Shown here: positions 51,690 to 62,927 of the stretch, piece by piece
Layout of the letters: the number at the start of each line of letters is the position of its first letter
Numbering within the stretch: position 1 is the stretch's first letter
From: Quillaja saponaria
Taxonomy: Eukaryota > Streptophyta > Magnoliopsida > Fabales > Quillajaceae
Assembly (NCBI GenBank): GCA_029379385.1
Contig: CM055607.1
Span: forward strand, 930,001-994,000
Length of the DNA: 64,000 nucleotides
Direction: 5' to 3'
The notes under the pieces: model-generated
Databases searched by the model: none
Seen by the model: only the letters and a program-made list of their open reading frames with translations
Told to the model about the DNA's origin: nothing
Translations under genes and position numbers: made by a program

Positions 51690-52759
51690 GTTTCTTTGTT
51701 TCCAGATCTGTTGCTTCCTAAAATACACTTTCTTTTGCCCTTGCTATTGATAGGTGGACCTTTACAAGATCTGCTATTATGACCTGTCCCTTCACACTTG
51801 TGGCATTTAATCACTCCATATTTTCTTTTTAGTTTTTGGATTAACTGTTGGTTCCTTTTCTTTTCCTTTGTTTCTATTTTTCTTTGGTATTCCAGGAGGT
51901 CTCTTTAAAATAGGTGGCTTAATAGGATCATTGTCAGTCTTATGCCACAAATTTTGGCCATTAAGAAGATGGATGAATGGCTCATAAGTCCTCTCAAAAG
52001 TCTATTTTGAAAAGTATGGATGCACAAAACTTTTAGGTGCTAGGTTGTTGTAGCCTATGGCATGTCTACAAGGTATACCAGTCAAGTCCCAAGCCCTACA
52101 CCAACAAGTATGCTCTGACAAATCAACAACGTACTTCTCAGGCTTGTAGTAAACCTTAAATATAGAGCAATTTGGATCTTCTGCCCAAGTAGGGACCCAA
52201 AACCTACTTTCTAACTTAGCTTTCTCCAACCTATCTTGTGCTTTAGGACATAATTGGGCCTGCATACCTAGACATTTTCTCTCTAGACTCAGTCATCTTT
52301 CCCATTATGTAAACTTTTATCTTATCAACCATTGTACTTATTGGCTTGCTCCTAAACTGAATTAAACACTTCCCATTATGCACATCATTTTTAGGAAATA
52401 CCTGAATGCAACTCTACCCCACAACCTTGGTGGTATCTTAGACAACCATTTCCATGCCTTTAGCTCTTGCATTCTAGCCTCAAATTCTATCATTTTTCTT
52501 GCTTTTGCACATGCCCATGGAAAATTCTTACAATCTTGATCCTTGATTAATTTCTTAAAATTTACCTCCAAATGTTTCACATAGTATCTATTGTCCACTC
52601 CAGGTATTAAGGCATCAAAAGTAGGTACTAAGCCCTAAAAAATGTAAAATCAACATCAAAAGTGTAATAAAAGAAATTTGCAAGTAAAAAATTTAACCAA
52701 AAAGTATGTAAATCATTATTTTTAAATAATATTAATAATAATAACTAAGGTATAGTATG

Positions 52760-52793
<34 letters not shown>

Positions 52794-53339
52794 TGTTGGT
52801 CTAAAATGGATGTCTAACCCATTTCATTTACATCTCTAATGTCTTCTAACAATCTAGTCAATAATCATGACCCTTTCTCTTTATTCTCTACTTGAACTAT
52901 TGCATAAGCAATCACAAAAAATCCATTATTTCCATCTTGCCCAACAGCAGCAAGCAATTGCCCTCTATAGTATCCTTTCAAATGACATCCATCAAGACCA
53001 ATCAATGGTCTACAACCAAACAAGAATCCTCTCTTATATGCATCAAGACATATGTACAGCCCATCAAACTTAGAAAGCAGCTCTAAAAAAGGTCAGTCAA
53101 CCTTTAAGAGAATGGTTGAATTTACATTGCTCATCCTCAAATCCTCACAGTAGTCCCAAAGCCTAGCATATTGATCTTTCTCAGTTCCTTCAACAATTTC
53201 TTCTGCTGCCTTTAACTCTCTATATGCTTTTGTTGGTGTCACTATAATAGCATGTCTCCTTTATATACTTCATTACAATAGGTCCTATCATACCAGGTTG
53301 GGACCTCACCCTATGAACAAGTTTTCTGACAACCACTTG
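51690..53339 (-). pseudogene. Outer MULE transposase, C-terminal two thirds
   Basis: Continues the gene whose N-terminus is at 60832-61817. Read down the minus strand: SKWLSEN, a stretch with TPTKAYRELKAAEE and EKDQYARLWDYCEDLR, then the catalytic region IGLDGCHLKGYYRGQLLAAV with its first Asp. A GT-AG intron follows (about 52789-52636, starting with 28 Ts), then GLVPTFDALIPGVDNRYYVK, a helical segment, the SWIM zinc motif CWCRAWDLTGIPCRHAI, and a zinc knuckle CHKCEGTGHNSRSC near 51770-51820. Several in-frame stops and frame changes (for example after STILLKVD and within the zinc-knuckle region) show it is dead. Confidence 0.75.
52761..52788 (+). repeat. (A)28 homopolymer
   Basis: Forms the start of the inferred transposase intron on the minus strand (as poly-T right behind the donor). 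Confidence 0.95.
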
Positions 53340-53349
53340 GAGGAAGCTT
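53340..53349. repeat. Target-site duplication, left copy
   Basis: gaggaagctt immediately before the inner MULE. An identical copy follows the element at 60822-60831. Ten bases is within the MULE range. Confidence 0.9.
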
Positions 53350-53437
53350 GGATTTTTGGACAAAATGGTCCAACCCTTAAAATTTTTGGTAAAAATGGTA
53401 AAATTTTTACTATAATAGCCAAAAGGGGGTAAGTAAT

Positions 53438-53662
53438 GAAACCGTGTTTTCAAAACACGATTTCTGGGTCCGACCTGGCGTGCCAGGTCGGACCACCGGC
53501 CAGATCAGGCACTCGCGCGTGGCGCGCGAGTGGAGGTGAGTATTTGTCCCCCGCGGGGCCCGCCGGTCGGGCCCGTGGGGGGCAAAAATTAGTCTGAAAT
53601 CGGCTTTTCAAAAGCCGGTTTCAAACTTTGCAGGCTACCCTGCACGCTGCAGGGTAGCCTGC
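53438..53662. repeat. Palindrome array in the left end of the inner MULE
   Basis: Six successive inverted repeats: 53438-53464 (13-bp arms, one mismatch), 53467-53494 (perfect 13-bp arms ggtccgacctggc), 53510-53532 (perfect 10-bp arms cactcgcgcg), about 53545-53583 (GC-rich, imperfect), 53596-53622 (13-bp arms, one mismatch) and 53630-53662 (perfect 15-bp arms gcaggctaccctgca, 3-nt loop). The region is strikingly GC-rich against its surroundings. Confidence 0.95.
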
Positions 53663-53689
53663 ATCGCTACCCCACCACCCCTCCTCCCC

Positions 53690-54282
53690 TAAAAAATATA
53701 TATTAAAATTTTAATTTATATTATAATATTTTATAAATTTAAAATATATGATTTATATATTTAATTGATATTATAATATTTTATAAATTTTAGAATTTGG
53801 AAATTTTTTTAATTTTATCATAAATATTTTTAAAATTCATGATATCTTTTAAATATTAAGTATGTGTTAATTTATATATTTATAGTTTAAAATGTATGAT
53901 AAATTTTAAAGTGTATAATAATTATATGAAATTAAAAATATATGATAAATTTTAAATTTATAGTGTATGACAGTTTTTAAATTTATAAATTTTGTATTTT
54001 TAGAATTTAAGATTTTTGTTAATTTTTTAATTCTGTAGTGTATCATAAATTTTTTTACTATAGTTTGTGATATTTTAAACTGGTAAAATTCATGATATTG
54101 TAAATTTACACCTTGAAGTGGTGTAAATTTGGCAAACCCCTACTTATTTATTCAGAAGTAAATTCTAATTTACAAGTATAACTAAATTAAAACATAAACC
54201 AGGAAGACTTTTCCTATTACAAGTGACAAACACAAAAATTAAAAATTAAAAAACTTATATAAGAATTTCGGGAAATACTGGT
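53690..54282. other. AT-rich spacer inside the inner MULE (left)
   Basis: About 590 bp of low-complexity AT-rich sequence with recurring tatgataaattttaaa-like motifs. Nothing coding; probably includes the 3' flank of the PMD gene. Confidence 0.5.
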
Positions 54283-56360
54283 CTACAAAAAATGACCCCA
54301 TGTACCACATGGGCGTGGTCTTCTTCTCCTTGCCGGGTTTCGCCTAGGTGGTACATCAGCCCTGTCACCAACATCGTCTGAGGGAGGTATGTCATCAGCA
54401 CCGCTAAATCGTTCCTCAGCTTGCACACCTGAACCCATACCCGGTTCATATGATGCAGGTGTATTACCATACTGAAAGTATGGCGCCTGCGGTATGGGAG
54501 AGTTAAAAATATCGCTTGATTGCAGTGCAAGGTCCGGCATAAGCTGATGATACATAGATGAACTACTGGCCATATAAGGAGGTGGAGACATATATGCCGG
54601 AGATGGAATATACACATCTGATGGTCGGACATCAGCATCAACACGTCCATAAGAAACCGACGGTCCAGGGACATCAGTTCTACTGCGTCTGCGACGTTGT
54701 GATGACAATGATGATGATGACGTCGAATGAGTATAATGGGAAGGAGCTGGATCAGCATGGATAAGACCAACTCGTGTAAGATATCTCCTACTGATACGTC
54801 TATACCACTCGTTGTACTCGGTTGTATGAGCAGCATGACCATGTGCAACTCCCAGAACATCACCTATCTGGACCAGATTGTATCTCATGCCCCAAATGGC
54901 TATGTGGTTAGCACGTAGCCAACGGTAGTCAGTGACGCCCCGTCCCCGAAGATCAAATTTGTGCAAGGTTTGATCGGCCTCAATGTCAGTAGGGTTTTCT
55001 GGTATAGGTTGCTGATATCCAAACTGATGCATTACCCTATCCACTTTCTGATACTCAACAATATGAAAACATATTAAGGGTACTTTAGCACCCCAAATAT
55101 GCTGGTCTCGATAACAATAGTCTGGTATCAGGTGTCTCACCTCATCATCAATGTAAGGTAATGATATGAACTGCAATCCAAAAATTGTGCCAATGTTTTA
55201 ATAAATAAAACTTTGAAACATGAATATGTTAAATGATACATAGATATAAGATACATTTGTAATTACCTGGTCTGCTGACATCCTGTCCAGCATCTCCCTA
55301 TACCAAGACACCACATTATGGCCGATTTGAGTTACTTTGAACTTTACTCTCCACCTGGAAGTAATTAAAAATTTCAATTACAAGTCATTTACGTACCACA
55401 CATCCTAGTAGCCAAATGCATAAAACTAATAATTTTACAAACCTCGCGCCTAAAGGACAAAGATTATCCCACGGAATGTCTGTCTCCCTCCTTGGTGCGA
55501 GAAAGGGTAGTCGCTCCCATGCCCATACCTGGAGTAATATCAAAGGTCCAGCAATTTCAGAAGCATCAAGGTGAGTGGCATGACACATCTCCCTGTACAA
55601 CCATGCCAGGGAGGCACTCCCCCAGCTGTACTGTCCTGCGACATATAGGTTTTCCAACAGAGATAAGAAACAAATGTGCACATGTGTACTCGTCTTACTG
55701 GTGAACAACAATCCACCCATCAGTTGTAATATATAAGCTCGTGCATATCTCTACAATGTAATGTCATCACCATCAGCTAGAAAATTCTGAAATGTCAATC
55801 CTAACCATCTCATTTTCAATGTGTTACCCTTAACAGCTGTAGCAGGGGGCACAACTCCCAATAATCGCTCGCACTCAGTTGCGACGTCAGCACCAACTAG
55901 GCCAGAGACAGGCTCACCATCAACAGGTAAACCGAACAGAATACTAACATCATGTAGTGTGATGGTGGCCTCACCGTGCGGCAGATGAAATGTGTGAGTC
56001 TCTGGCCTCCATCTCTCGACTAAAGCTGTCACAAGGTGCCAATCAAGTGAAATAAACCACACCCTGATCACACCGCCAAAACCTGCCATGGTCATGTACT
56101 CCAATACTCGAGGATTAATATTATTAAGAAGTTCTCGGCCGAACACCGCCTCCCTCCGACGGCATCTGAGAACATAGGCCTCGCTCTAAATTTTTAAAAA
56201 CATATTAGTAAGAACATTTTCGCTAATAAAATTAAATTGAAAAATTAAAGGTAAATCGATTTGTTAATTACATACCTCGTGATCCGCAAAAACTCTAACG
56301 GATCGATTGGCTATTGTGTAGTCTAAGGACTGAAACATCTACTAGGGCAACGGGATCCAT
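54283..56360 (-). pseudogene. Plant mobile domain (PMD, MAIN-like) gene, disrupted
   Basis: Minus-strand exons inferred from GT-AG borders: 56360-56276, 56185-55443, 55354-55267 and 55170-54283. PMD signatures: GGVIRVWFISLDWHLVTALV, ERWRPETHTFHLPHGEATIT, LHDVSILFGLPVDG, then LPFLAPRRETDIPWDN, and in the last exon LIPDYCYRDQHIWGAKVPLI and HKFDLRGRGVTDYRWLRANH. The C-terminus is a Ser/Pro/Tyr-rich tail ending with Arg runs. Host PMD proteins such as MAIN act in meristem maintenance and transposon silencing, and PMD genes are known cargo of plant MULEs and retroelements. Two lesions: a frame change in the first exon after HNSQSIR, and a TAG at 55751-55753 where ITL-Q-RYARAY is expected (CAG to TAG). 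Otherwise well preserved, suggesting recent loss. Confidence 0.8.
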
Positions 56361-56563
56361 GAATCTGTATAACAAAAGACAAATCAAATATAATGTTAAT
56401 ATGCATACACGACAATAATCATCGTGTATTAATGTCAAAATAATTTTACATGACATGTGGGGGACATAATACCGGATATCTACATAATAAAAAAGTAGAA
56501 ACAAATACATAAATAAGAAAACTCTTACATTAAAGTAAAGAGTGTGATAATGGAACTTGTCTT

Positions 56564-59107
56564 TTAAGATCGTGTAATGTTAGGACAATTTTTACGATTG
56601 TGTCCTTCCTGCCTACATAAACCACACCTAAGTTGCCTCGAAGACTCTGTAATGTCCATCTCATTATGAATTCGATGTGTTTTCGGCCTACCCTTCTTTC
56701 GCAATTTGGACATGTCGGGAACCACATGGGGGAACTGGAATTCTGGCCAATAGTCATCGTGCATCACTGGGTTGAATTGTGGAGTGTATACAAGCTCCTG
56801 ATTTCTCAGTTTATACCACTCCCCAATAAAGTCGTTATAGTTCAGATGCATGCTTGCTATAACATGTGAGCATGGGAGAATGTATTGTTGGGGTTTGTTG
56901 CATGTGCACGTTCTTTTATTTAAACGCATAGTATGTTGGTTGCCGCCCTTTCGGGCTTGCCATTCACGAAATTGAGTCTTTATTTCAATTATCTCCAAAC
57001 CGGTATGAAACTGTCTCAACTCGTGTCCACCTGCTTTTTCTGCCCAATTTTGGATTTTTTCTATAGTGTCGGTTGTGTATTGATTGCCAGCACCAAGTTC
57101 AGCATTTAATGTACGCCCGATGTTCCACGAAATATTTGACACACCGGTAAAATGTCAACCTGCACCAGTGCAGTGATTGAGACTTGTCGCGCTCCCTTCA
57201 AGACATTGTTCATGCATTCCCCCAAGTTTGTGGTCATGAAGTCAAAGCGATGACCTCCATCATGTGCCAATGCCCACTGCTCCTAAAGGAATTCTACCAA
57301 TCCATGCAGCATACTCAGAGTCAAACTGAACAAACTTTATGAAATATTTATCAAATTTGCGTTTTTGAGTTTGACTCGCAGTGTGAATGAGAAGATTCTT
57401 TGATTTCATATTCTTGTGGGTCTTATGAAAGTTGCTTGCAATATGCCTAATACAAAAACGGTGATAACCATAAGGCTCAGTCCAGCCATTTCGAGGATCT
57501 GAAGCAGCAGCAATTATCCCGGCATGACGATTAGATATTAAGCAAATACCCACCCGTTGCGTTACATGCATGCGAATCAAACTTAAAAACCATCCCCAAC
57601 TATCTGTGTTCTCCTCCTCAACAACTGCAAATGCAACTGGAACTAAACTATTGTTACCATCAACACTAGTTGCAACCAACAATTTGCCCGTGTACTTTCC
57701 ACATAGGAATGTGCCGTCAATCTGAAGAACTGGTCTACAATGATGGAAGGCCTCGATAGATGGCCCAAAAGCCCAGAATACTCGTTGGAAAATAACTTGT
57801 CCAGGATTATTAGTTGGTTTCACTTTCCATTCGAACCGCATGCCGGGATTGGTGACACGAAGTGCATTTAAATATCTAGGAAGCTCATTGTAGGATTCCT
57901 CCCAATTACCAAACACAAGATTTATTGCTTTCTTCTTCGCTTTGAATATTTTGCTCAAACTTGGACTATAATGGAAGTGATCTTTTATCATTGTAAGCAA
58001 CACAGCTCCTGGTGTAGTTGGGTCTTCATTGATAGTATTTTTGATATATTCAGCAATGATCCCCTTGTCCAGATTATAATGATCCTGAGTCATTCCGCTG
58101 TAAACACAGCTGTGAGCGGCATCCAATTTCGTAATCTGAAACTTTTCAAATCTTTTACAAAAATGTCCTCGCAACCTCCACTTGCATCCCTGTTCGTGGA
58201 GCTTGCACCTGATATCCCATGTGTCCTTTTTGGACTCAACGACTATGAAAGCCACGTGGTTCATAATGTGCCAGTATTTAATAGTATTTTTTAACTCGGC
58301 CTTTGTGCTGAACAACATGCCATTGTAAAATTCATTATGCAACTCCCATTGTGCATTTGGAACAATAACAGGATTTACGGCACGTGCCCCGGCAATGTTC
58401 ACGTCCGTGTAAAAGGGATTCGGGACATATTCGGCAAATAAATCTTCTTCAGGAGCCTCGACAATATCATCATCATCCACTTCAATGTTAAAATGAGGAT
58501 CAACGTTCAAATCAAGGATATTTTCTCCATCACCAATATCTTCTCTAGGCGCTTCTGAGTAATTAATCGGTGAATGCGGCCTAAGAGATGCTGATGCCTC
58601 TCCTGCAACATGAGAACTGAGCTGATCATATTGGCGCCTACTGATGGTCTCTTCCATGAATATGTTTTCAAGATTCGGGTCAAGTGTGTCGTGACTCTGA
58701 ACACGAGACAGAGACTCATCATGAAGTGCGTCCCTATGTAAATAAATCTCTAAAATAAATCCTGGGCCTTGCGCACTAGCATGTTGTAACATGCTGTACA
58801 AGTCCTCATCATCAGCTACTGCAACTGGACTATAGTGGGTTGAATTATTTATAGTACTGGGACATCGACAAATCATAGTCATGTACTCTCTTCTTCTATC
58901 AACCTTTAAGGACTTGCATAAACGAGCATGAAACTCTGCATACTTGATACGCTTAGGTACACGAATGCACTTAACGGGACCTGAATCGTATTCAAGCCCG
59001 TTCGAACCAGTATGCATCTCCCCATTAATGTAACACATAATTCCAATTTCTTCCATTATCAAACTTGCACCTTCAAAATGCTTTGAAATATTTATCAAAT
59101 TTCTCAT
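56564..59107 (-). pseudogene. MuDR-type transposase of the inner MULE, frameshifted
   Basis: From ATG 59107 an uninterrupted stretch of about 605 codons: an N-terminal MUDR/PB1-like domain (IMCYINGEMHTGSNGLEYD, IKYAEFHARLCKSL), an acidic linker, a DNA-binding region with CKLHEQGCKWRLRGHF, and the DDE core RPVLQIDGTFLCGKYTGKLL (first Asp). The second acidic site reads LISNRHAGI where the family has LISDRH, so Asp is Asn. Near 57285 the frame breaks after WIGRIPL; the next frame continues EQWALAHDGGHRFDFMTTN. Further breaks lie near 57155 (before TFYRCVKYFVEHRAYI) and 57110. The final part (57142-56564) has the SWIM motif CTCNKPQQYILPCSHVIA and the zinc knuckle CGLCRQEGHNRKNC. Domain order is complete but the protein cannot be made or act as a transposase. 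Confidence 0.88.
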
Positions 59108-60480
59108 TATATTGTTAATGAATTCACAGTATTTTCATAGATTAACTATAGACTACTAATAATAATAAATGATTCAAATTATAATACCCATATTACTAAT
59201 CAATTAAAACATCACAATTAATTCAAATTAAAACTATCCAAATTACTAATTAATTCAAACAACACAAATTTATTACTTATAATGTATATTTTAAAATAAT
59301 TATATTAAAATATTATGGTTTCATCTTTAAGTTAATTACATTAAAACATACAAATTTGTAAAATCTATTTTTCATAAATAGATTTTTATAAATTTCCCCC
59401 CAAAAAAAATTTTATTTATAAATTAGTCACAATTTATAAAATAAAATTACTATTTCTTACAAAATAATAAAATCACTTTTTATCATAGGTATATTACTTA
59501 CCATAATCATTATGAATTAAATAATTTATATTTTCGTTTAAAATATATTAATTAATTTAAAACTATCAAAATTACTAACTAATTTAAAATTATCAAAATT
59601 ACTAATAAATATATTAATTACATTAAAACATACAAATACAAAAATTATTATTTATTTCAAAACTCATTAAATTCCTATTTTAAGGCAAACAAAATTATTA
59701 ACTAATTTAAACGTCACAAAATTACTAATTTAATTAAGTGTCACATAATTACTATTTTAAACTTATAAATATTATTTATTAATATGTGAATTAAAAAGTT
59801 AATAATTTTTCATATCATAAATATACTAATTATTGCAATTATCATAAAAATTACAATTATAACAAATAATAAAAATTAATATTTCAACAATTATAATATA
59901 AAACTATTGTAAATATAGGTACATGCATATAATAATAATAAATATAACTTTCTATAAAATAAATACAACTTTATGACTTACCAGGTAAGAAGCAAACGAG
60001 CAAAAAGTATCAATCCCGGCAACGTGATTTCAACAATAATCCTAAAGAAAACATAAATAAACTTAGAATAACAAAACATATATATCGTGTAACATTAAAT
60101 AGTTTATATAATTTCTATTTATATTTTATTTTAAAAAAATTTAATAATATACGTAATTTAAATAATTAATAAGTAAATATCATTAATTATAATATTTTTC
60201 TACAAATTAAATAGTATACGTAATAAAATTTTCAATAAAAAAATATTTTAATTAATAATAATAATAATAAATTTTATAAACTAAAATTTGTATAACTTAC
60301 CAAGATTTTATCGAAATAACGTGAGAACATTGACAGAAAAAATAAAAAATTAAATGTGATAAGGAGAAGACGTGGTGATTATGAGGAGAAGACGTGATGA
60401 GGAGTGTCTTCTCCTCCTTGCTCGTCTATGTATTTATAGAGGAGAAGGGGACGCGGGTTGAAGGGGGTATTATTTGGGGG
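59108..60480. other. AT-rich spacer inside the inner MULE (right)
   Basis: About 1.4 kb upstream of the transposase start: AT-rich low-complexity sequence with recurring attactaattaa-like motifs and no gene. A short motif ggagaagacgtggtgattat is repeated as ggagaagacgtgatgagg (about 60362-60402). The promoter for the transposase should lie here. Confidence 0.5.
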
Positions 60481-60496
60481 GGGGTCGCCCGGGACG

Positions 60497-60733
60497 TGTT
60501 CGCTAGGCAGCAAAGCTGCCTAGCGAACAAGGTTGCAGGCTGCAGGTCTGAAACCGGCTTTTCAAAAGCCGGTTTCAGACAAAATTTGTCCTCCACGGGC
60601 CAGTCCAGCGGGCCCGCGGGGGACAAATTTTTGGCTGGCACTCGCGTCCCACGTGCGAGTGCCTGATCTGGCCGGTGGTCCGACCTGGCACGCCAGGTCG
60701 GACCCAGAAACCGTGTTTTGAAAACACGGTTTC
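60497..60733. repeat. Palindrome array in the right end of the inner MULE
   Basis: Mirror order of the left array: 60497-60529 (perfect 15-bp arms tgttcgctaggcagc, 3-nt loop), 60546-60580 (perfect 17-bp arms gtctgaaaccggctttt, 1-nt loop), a GC-rich imperfect one at about 60588-60624, 60638-60662 (8-bp arms gcactcgc), about 60677-60704 (13-bp arms ggtccgacctggc, 2-nt loop) and 60707-60733 (perfect 13-bp arms gaaaccgtgtttt). The innermost palindrome is unrelated in sequence to its left counterpart. Confidence 0.95.
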
Positions 60734-60821
60734 ATAACTTACCCCCTTTTGGCTATTATAGTAAAATTTTTACCATTGTGACCAAAAATTTTAAAGGTTG
60801 GACCCTTCTGTCCAAAAACCC

Positions 60822-60831
60822 GAGGAAGCTT
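60822..60831. repeat. Target-site duplication, right copy
   Basis: gaggaagctt, identical to 53340-53349. Confidence 0.9.
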
Positions 60832-61817
60832 GCTTATTTGTGAGTAACTTGCTACAAGTATGGTAGTTGTTCAGAGTCTTGATTTGAAAGCATTGCCTTT
60901 CATTTGACCTATGAGCATAATATCTTCCAAGGACATCCTAGTCTGCATTTAACTCTACATTTGACTTCATCATTTTTTGGCAAATTCACTTGATAACCAC
61001 CATATATAGAATAATTTTTGATAGCTTTTTTAAATTATTTCAGATTACTAAACTCCATTCCAATCTTAAATTGCACTTCACCATATGGAGTGTTAGCACT
61101 AAATTGAGGAAATTTATCCTTTTTACTACCATCATCATCAGTTGAAGAACCATCTAAACTAAGAAGCTCATCAGTTTCATATTTATCTTCTCCCTCAAAT
61201 GGTTTACCTTCAAATCTGATCACTGGAGCACTTTTAACTGCACCCTTACCTTTTTCTTTTTGAGATTTACATGATTGACTTGTTGTCCCTTTGATAGTCC
61301 CTTTAATATCTGCTAGCTCCAAATCAACATACTGATCAAATAGTTGGTCATCATCTGTGCTATCCAAATCATCACTCTCATCATCAAGTCTCTCTGATTC
61401 ATATTCACAATGCTCATCATTTTCTAAATAAGCATCCTCTCCAAATCGTTGCATATCCCAATCTAACTCATCATACTCATTATCAACATTTTCAATACTA
61501 ATTTCAGTTGACTCCTACATATTTACTATAACATCAGAAATATTATCCTCCAAAGGGATATCAACAAGAAAGTCATGGACAAAATGGTCAATGTATACAT
61601 CAACATAGTGACAATCCTTAATTGCATCTATCATCCCTAACACATCATTGTCAGTTTGCAATTTAAATAGTCCTTCATCCATGCTTAGTCCAGGATATAG
61701 ATAATAACATAATTTCAAATTATCATAACCTGTTTGCTCAAGTATTTTAACAATGACAGTCAGTGACAACTTATCTAGGTCCTTATTATCCATTAAAAAA
61801 TAAATCTCCACCAACAT
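60832..61817 (-). pseudogene. Outer MULE transposase, N-terminal part
   Basis: Read on the minus strand from about 61817: a PB1-like region (VEIYFLMDNKDLDKLSLTVI, YDNLKLCYYLYPGLSMDEGL), TAG at 61515-61517 in an otherwise continuing frame, then a strongly acidic linker (DDESDDLDSTDDDQLFDQY) and the MUDR start motif KFPQFSANTPYGEVQFKIGM with EFSNLK. The frame then breaks near 61035; further codons toward 60832 still resemble the FLYWCH-like/MUDR DNA-binding segment before the inner element cuts in. It belongs with 51690-53339. Confidence 0.7.
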
Positions 61818-62582
61818 AGCTCACATGAGGTTTCCACACAAAATGGCCCCCATAATGTACGACCACATCAACTTTTATCCTCATACTACACAAAATAAAC
61901 ACAAATAAAAAGTTAAAATGATGAAAATATATATATAAAAAAGGTACAGGAAAGAACACCATATCTCTTTATAAGTATCCATAAACTACACTAATATGCA
62001 TTCTATACTAAAACCACTAGCCTTTTTTTCTTTGAAGTATGTATGTAGGCCCTTTAATATATAGATCTTGTTTGAACCAATATCAAGCTACTTGTTTTTT
62101 ATCTAGTGGGTCTGTCATCCTCCTCATTATAGTCTTCCTAAAATCAATTATATTTCGTCAAAATATGTCATGTAGTTTCACCTTAATATTTTGTTAGTAT
62201 TATAACCCTAATCGCGGCTTCTCGATAGGATCTTGTTGAGGTTTAAAATGAAAATGATTGGAACTGAGTTAGGCTTACAAGTAAAAAAATTTCACTAATA
62301 TTTGACCATCATCCAATTTGGGAGGAGGGTTAGGGATTTCATATTTTGGGTCATTTCTCTAGTGAGAAGTTTGCAAAGAAGTGTGAATGAATTTGAGGGA
62401 TTTTGGGTCTCTAAATTCACACGGGCATTTAACAGTACAAATCATCATTTCCGTTTGCCAGCTAGACATTTTTTTCAGTTTTTAGTCAATCAAATACTGG
62501 AAAGACTAAACTGAGTGAAATCTATTGAAGAATGAAATTGAAATCTTTGACATCTTTCAGGACGAAAATAATAGTTTAGTCT

Positions 62583-62927
62583 ATATATTATCACATAAAT
62601 TGTTAATTAATTTTATTATTAAATACAGACTATTTAGTGTTGAATATTCGCGAAATTCAAAAATTTTGCCGACTGATTACGTGGCACTAGCCAATTGAGT
62701 TAGGTATTATTCATGAACCAATCAGTAACATTTCCCCTCTAAATTGAAAAATCGACCGGACCCCAAATTTTTATCAAATCCGGAAAAGGAAACCCTAAAG
62801 TTTGTCCAATCTCTTATAATACTATATATACGGTCGTAGAGCTCAAAAGTAGCTGTAACTTTTTTCCACTGTCTGAGTAGGCCGACACAGCTCACAACCC
62901 TCATCAACAGCCTCAAATTTCTATCCA
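62583..62927 (+). promoter_or_regulatory. Peroxiredoxin promoter and 5' UTR
   Basis: 345 bp between the outer MULE end and the peroxiredoxin ATG. A TATA motif (actatatatacgg, about 62821-62833) lies about 100 bp before the start codon. An ACGT core (attacgtggca) sits near 62678-62688. The MULE end is within 250 bp of the TATA box. Confidence 0.6.

Larger units (their letters stand above)
53350..60821 (-). mobile_element. Inner MULE carrying transposase and plant mobile domain gene
   Basis: 7472 bp. The left end reads ggatttttggaca and the right end's complement reads gggtttttggaca. The inverted similarity extends about 280-300 bp and includes aaaatttttactataatagc and aagggggtaa (left), plus their complements on the right. 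A perfect 10-bp target duplication flanks it. Cargo, both on the minus strand: MuDR-type transposase (59107-56564) and a PMD gene (56360-54283). Both ends are arrays of palindromes, described separately. The insertion interrupts the outer MULE's transposase coding region, so it is the younger of the two. Confidence 0.92.
48914..62582 (-). mobile_element. Outer Mutator-like element (MULE), decayed, host of the inner MULE
   Basis: The left end (48914-49213) starts agactaaactactattttt, and the complement of the right end (about 62302-62582) starts agactaaactattattttc. Inverted similarity continues to gaccatcatcca, including a shared tagagacccaaaatccctca block. Flanks are atatatt on both sides (48907-48913 and 62583-62589), a weak 7-bp duplication in AT-rich DNA. 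Between the ends lies a MuDR-type transposase remnant on the minus strand, split by the inner element. Without the insertion and duplication the element would be about 6.2 kb. Confidence 0.8.

Noticed and set aside
54255..54863. 202-aa minus-strand open frame overlapping the PMD gene
   Set aside because: It is the +1 shadow of the PMD last exon, whose own frame carries the recognisable conserved motifs.
57971..58294. 107-aa plus-strand open frame
   Set aside because: Antisense shadow of the inner transposase.
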